The notes under the pieces are model-generated. The model made no database searches and had not been told where the DNA came from. It worked only from the letters and a program-made list of their open reading frames with translations. Source: Echinococcus granulosus (taxonomy: Eukaryota; Platyhelminthes; Cestoda; Cyclophyllidea; Taeniidae). From it: a DNA stretch of 64,000 bases. Made by a program: the position numbers and the translations under genes. The stretch lies in the NCBI RefSeq assembly GCF_000524195.1, contig NW_020170385.1:1720849-1784848 (forward strand). Direction: 5' to 3'. This document shows, piece by piece, positions 62,845 to 64,000 of the stretch (its first letter is position 1; each line of letters begins with the position of its first letter).

Positions 62845-64000
62845 ATTCTTGAGTAAATTCAAGAGCGCTTCCATTTTTTTTTTCTGAAGAAGGCCTCCCG
62901 TTCAAAATTGTCTAATCAGCGATTCAGTCAGTTGGCGTCCTCTGATCCCCTGTTGACGACTTAATTGAACAGAACTTCCCTACTCTTTTTGCAGGAAAAG
63001 TGAGAAAAGTTCCTCAAAATCAGTCGAAAATTTTCGAGGGCTTTACTTGCAGTTGATGTATTTTGTTCGCATCCCGTTTTCTGAAACTTAAATGGCAAGC
63101 CTTTTACGATATTTGTGAACTGATTGTTATCAAAGTAGTAAAATATTCAAAAAGAAGTTCTGATAATCCTCCAAGCATTTTAGATGTAAAATCTGATGGC
63201 AATGGTGTCAATTCCCATTGTGCATAATAAGGTATTCTTAAGCTGTAGAACTTGGAAAGCCTTATTTGGAGGTAGTACAACTCTGATTAGCTTCAAAGAG
63301 AGGAACTAAGACCAGCAAAAAGAAGGAGCATAAATAAAGAAAGTGCTCTGCTTTTCGAGAAAAGGGTGGCTCGAAAAATTAAAAAAGAAGCATGCTCTCA
63401 AATTAAAAATCACATCACAGTGTGCGCGTACATGAAATGCTATGTAACGAATGAGTCTACATAACATTATAAAATTTGCCCAGTATCATAATTCAGAAAG
63501 TATTTTAGTGCTAATCCCCTCTTCTATTAATTTATTCATTCATTCTACTTCTATATTTTTAGGTAGTGCTACTTCTCCGCTTTGAAATCATTGGTATAGG
63601 TTTTTTCATAGGATCCGAACTATGTGGTAATGTTTTGGATCATCTGTTGAAAAATGCTTTGACGAAAGTCAATGATCTTGGTACAAGATACATCCACACA
63701 AACTGCTTAAGCTGTAGCGGGAAAAGCCTTTTCCATCATACAAACAGGTTATCTTGGAGACATAAATTTACCGTTTAAAGGGACTCTTCTTTTACTGATG
63801 CACACCCCAAGATATTCTTATTTTGGAGGATAGCAAACAGTTGATTACTTCTGAGCTGTTTATTAAACAAATATTGCGCATTACTTTCCATTCTGTCTCC
63901 AATTTAAGCAGCTGAGCGTGGACCTCCATATTGAATATGCCAATCCCAAAGCAGTAACTATTTCCACAGCTACATCAAAAACAGTAAATTGTTTCTTCCA

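Larger units (their letters stand above)
59309..64000 (+). other. K2P intron or downstream region to the window edge
   Basis: 4.7 kb with no recognisable P1-M2, P2 or M4 sequence. Exon-like pieces occur at 60930-61042, 61207-61389 and about 63617-63690, and a frame stays open from about 63911 to the edge (QLSVDLHIEYANPKAVTIS...). A TGCG microsatellite lies at 62829-62844. These pieces may belong to another gene. Confidence 0.4.

Overview
This is a window of animal nuclear DNA. Genes are split into many short exons with GT-AG introns, and seven products are conserved animal proteins (an eighth is a channel fragment), with no bacterial operons, CRISPR arrays or phage genes. Introns of only 28-34 nt beside introns of several kb, micro-exons, short intergenic gaps and A+T-rich DNA suggest a flatworm, most likely a parasitic tapeworm or relative. 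The phylum is an inference from gene architecture and was not checked by search.

Layout, left to right: the last exon of a membrane protein (391-562, +); SRP19 (888-1385, -), head-to-head with mitoguardin MIGA (1857-4035, +); a type-9-like adenylyl cyclase (5634-17066, -); TAF3 of TFIID (17510-22146, -); complex I subunit NDUFB3 (23398-23918, -); MITD1 (25746-30050, +); a predicted secreted cysteine-rich protein of unknown family (32822-35713, -); an A+T-rich region with only weak exon candidates (35.7-42 kb); the SSU-processome protein UTP18 (43595-54296, +), with introns of 3-3.6 kb; and the first half of a two-pore-domain potassium channel (58306-59308, +) whose remaining exons lie beyond the right edge.

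Exon models were built by hand from ORFs, splice sites, codon phase and remembered family motifs. For SRP19, MIGA, ADCY9, TAF3, NDUFB3, MITD1 and UTP18 the phases close from start to stop and the lengths match the families. The weakest joins are the TAF3 exon 3 donor, ADCY9 exon 7 in the variable C1b region, and the UTP18 N-terminus. The genes are mostly housekeeping and do not form one pathway. MIGA and NDUFB3 are mitochondrial; TAF3, SRP19 and UTP18 serve transcription, protein targeting and ribosome assembly; ADCY9 and the K2P channel are signalling membrane proteins.

The least explained locus is the secreted protein at 32822-35713. It has a signal peptide built from an 8-nt first exon, a 13-nt micro-exon, a dibasic site and an eight-cysteine C-terminal domain.
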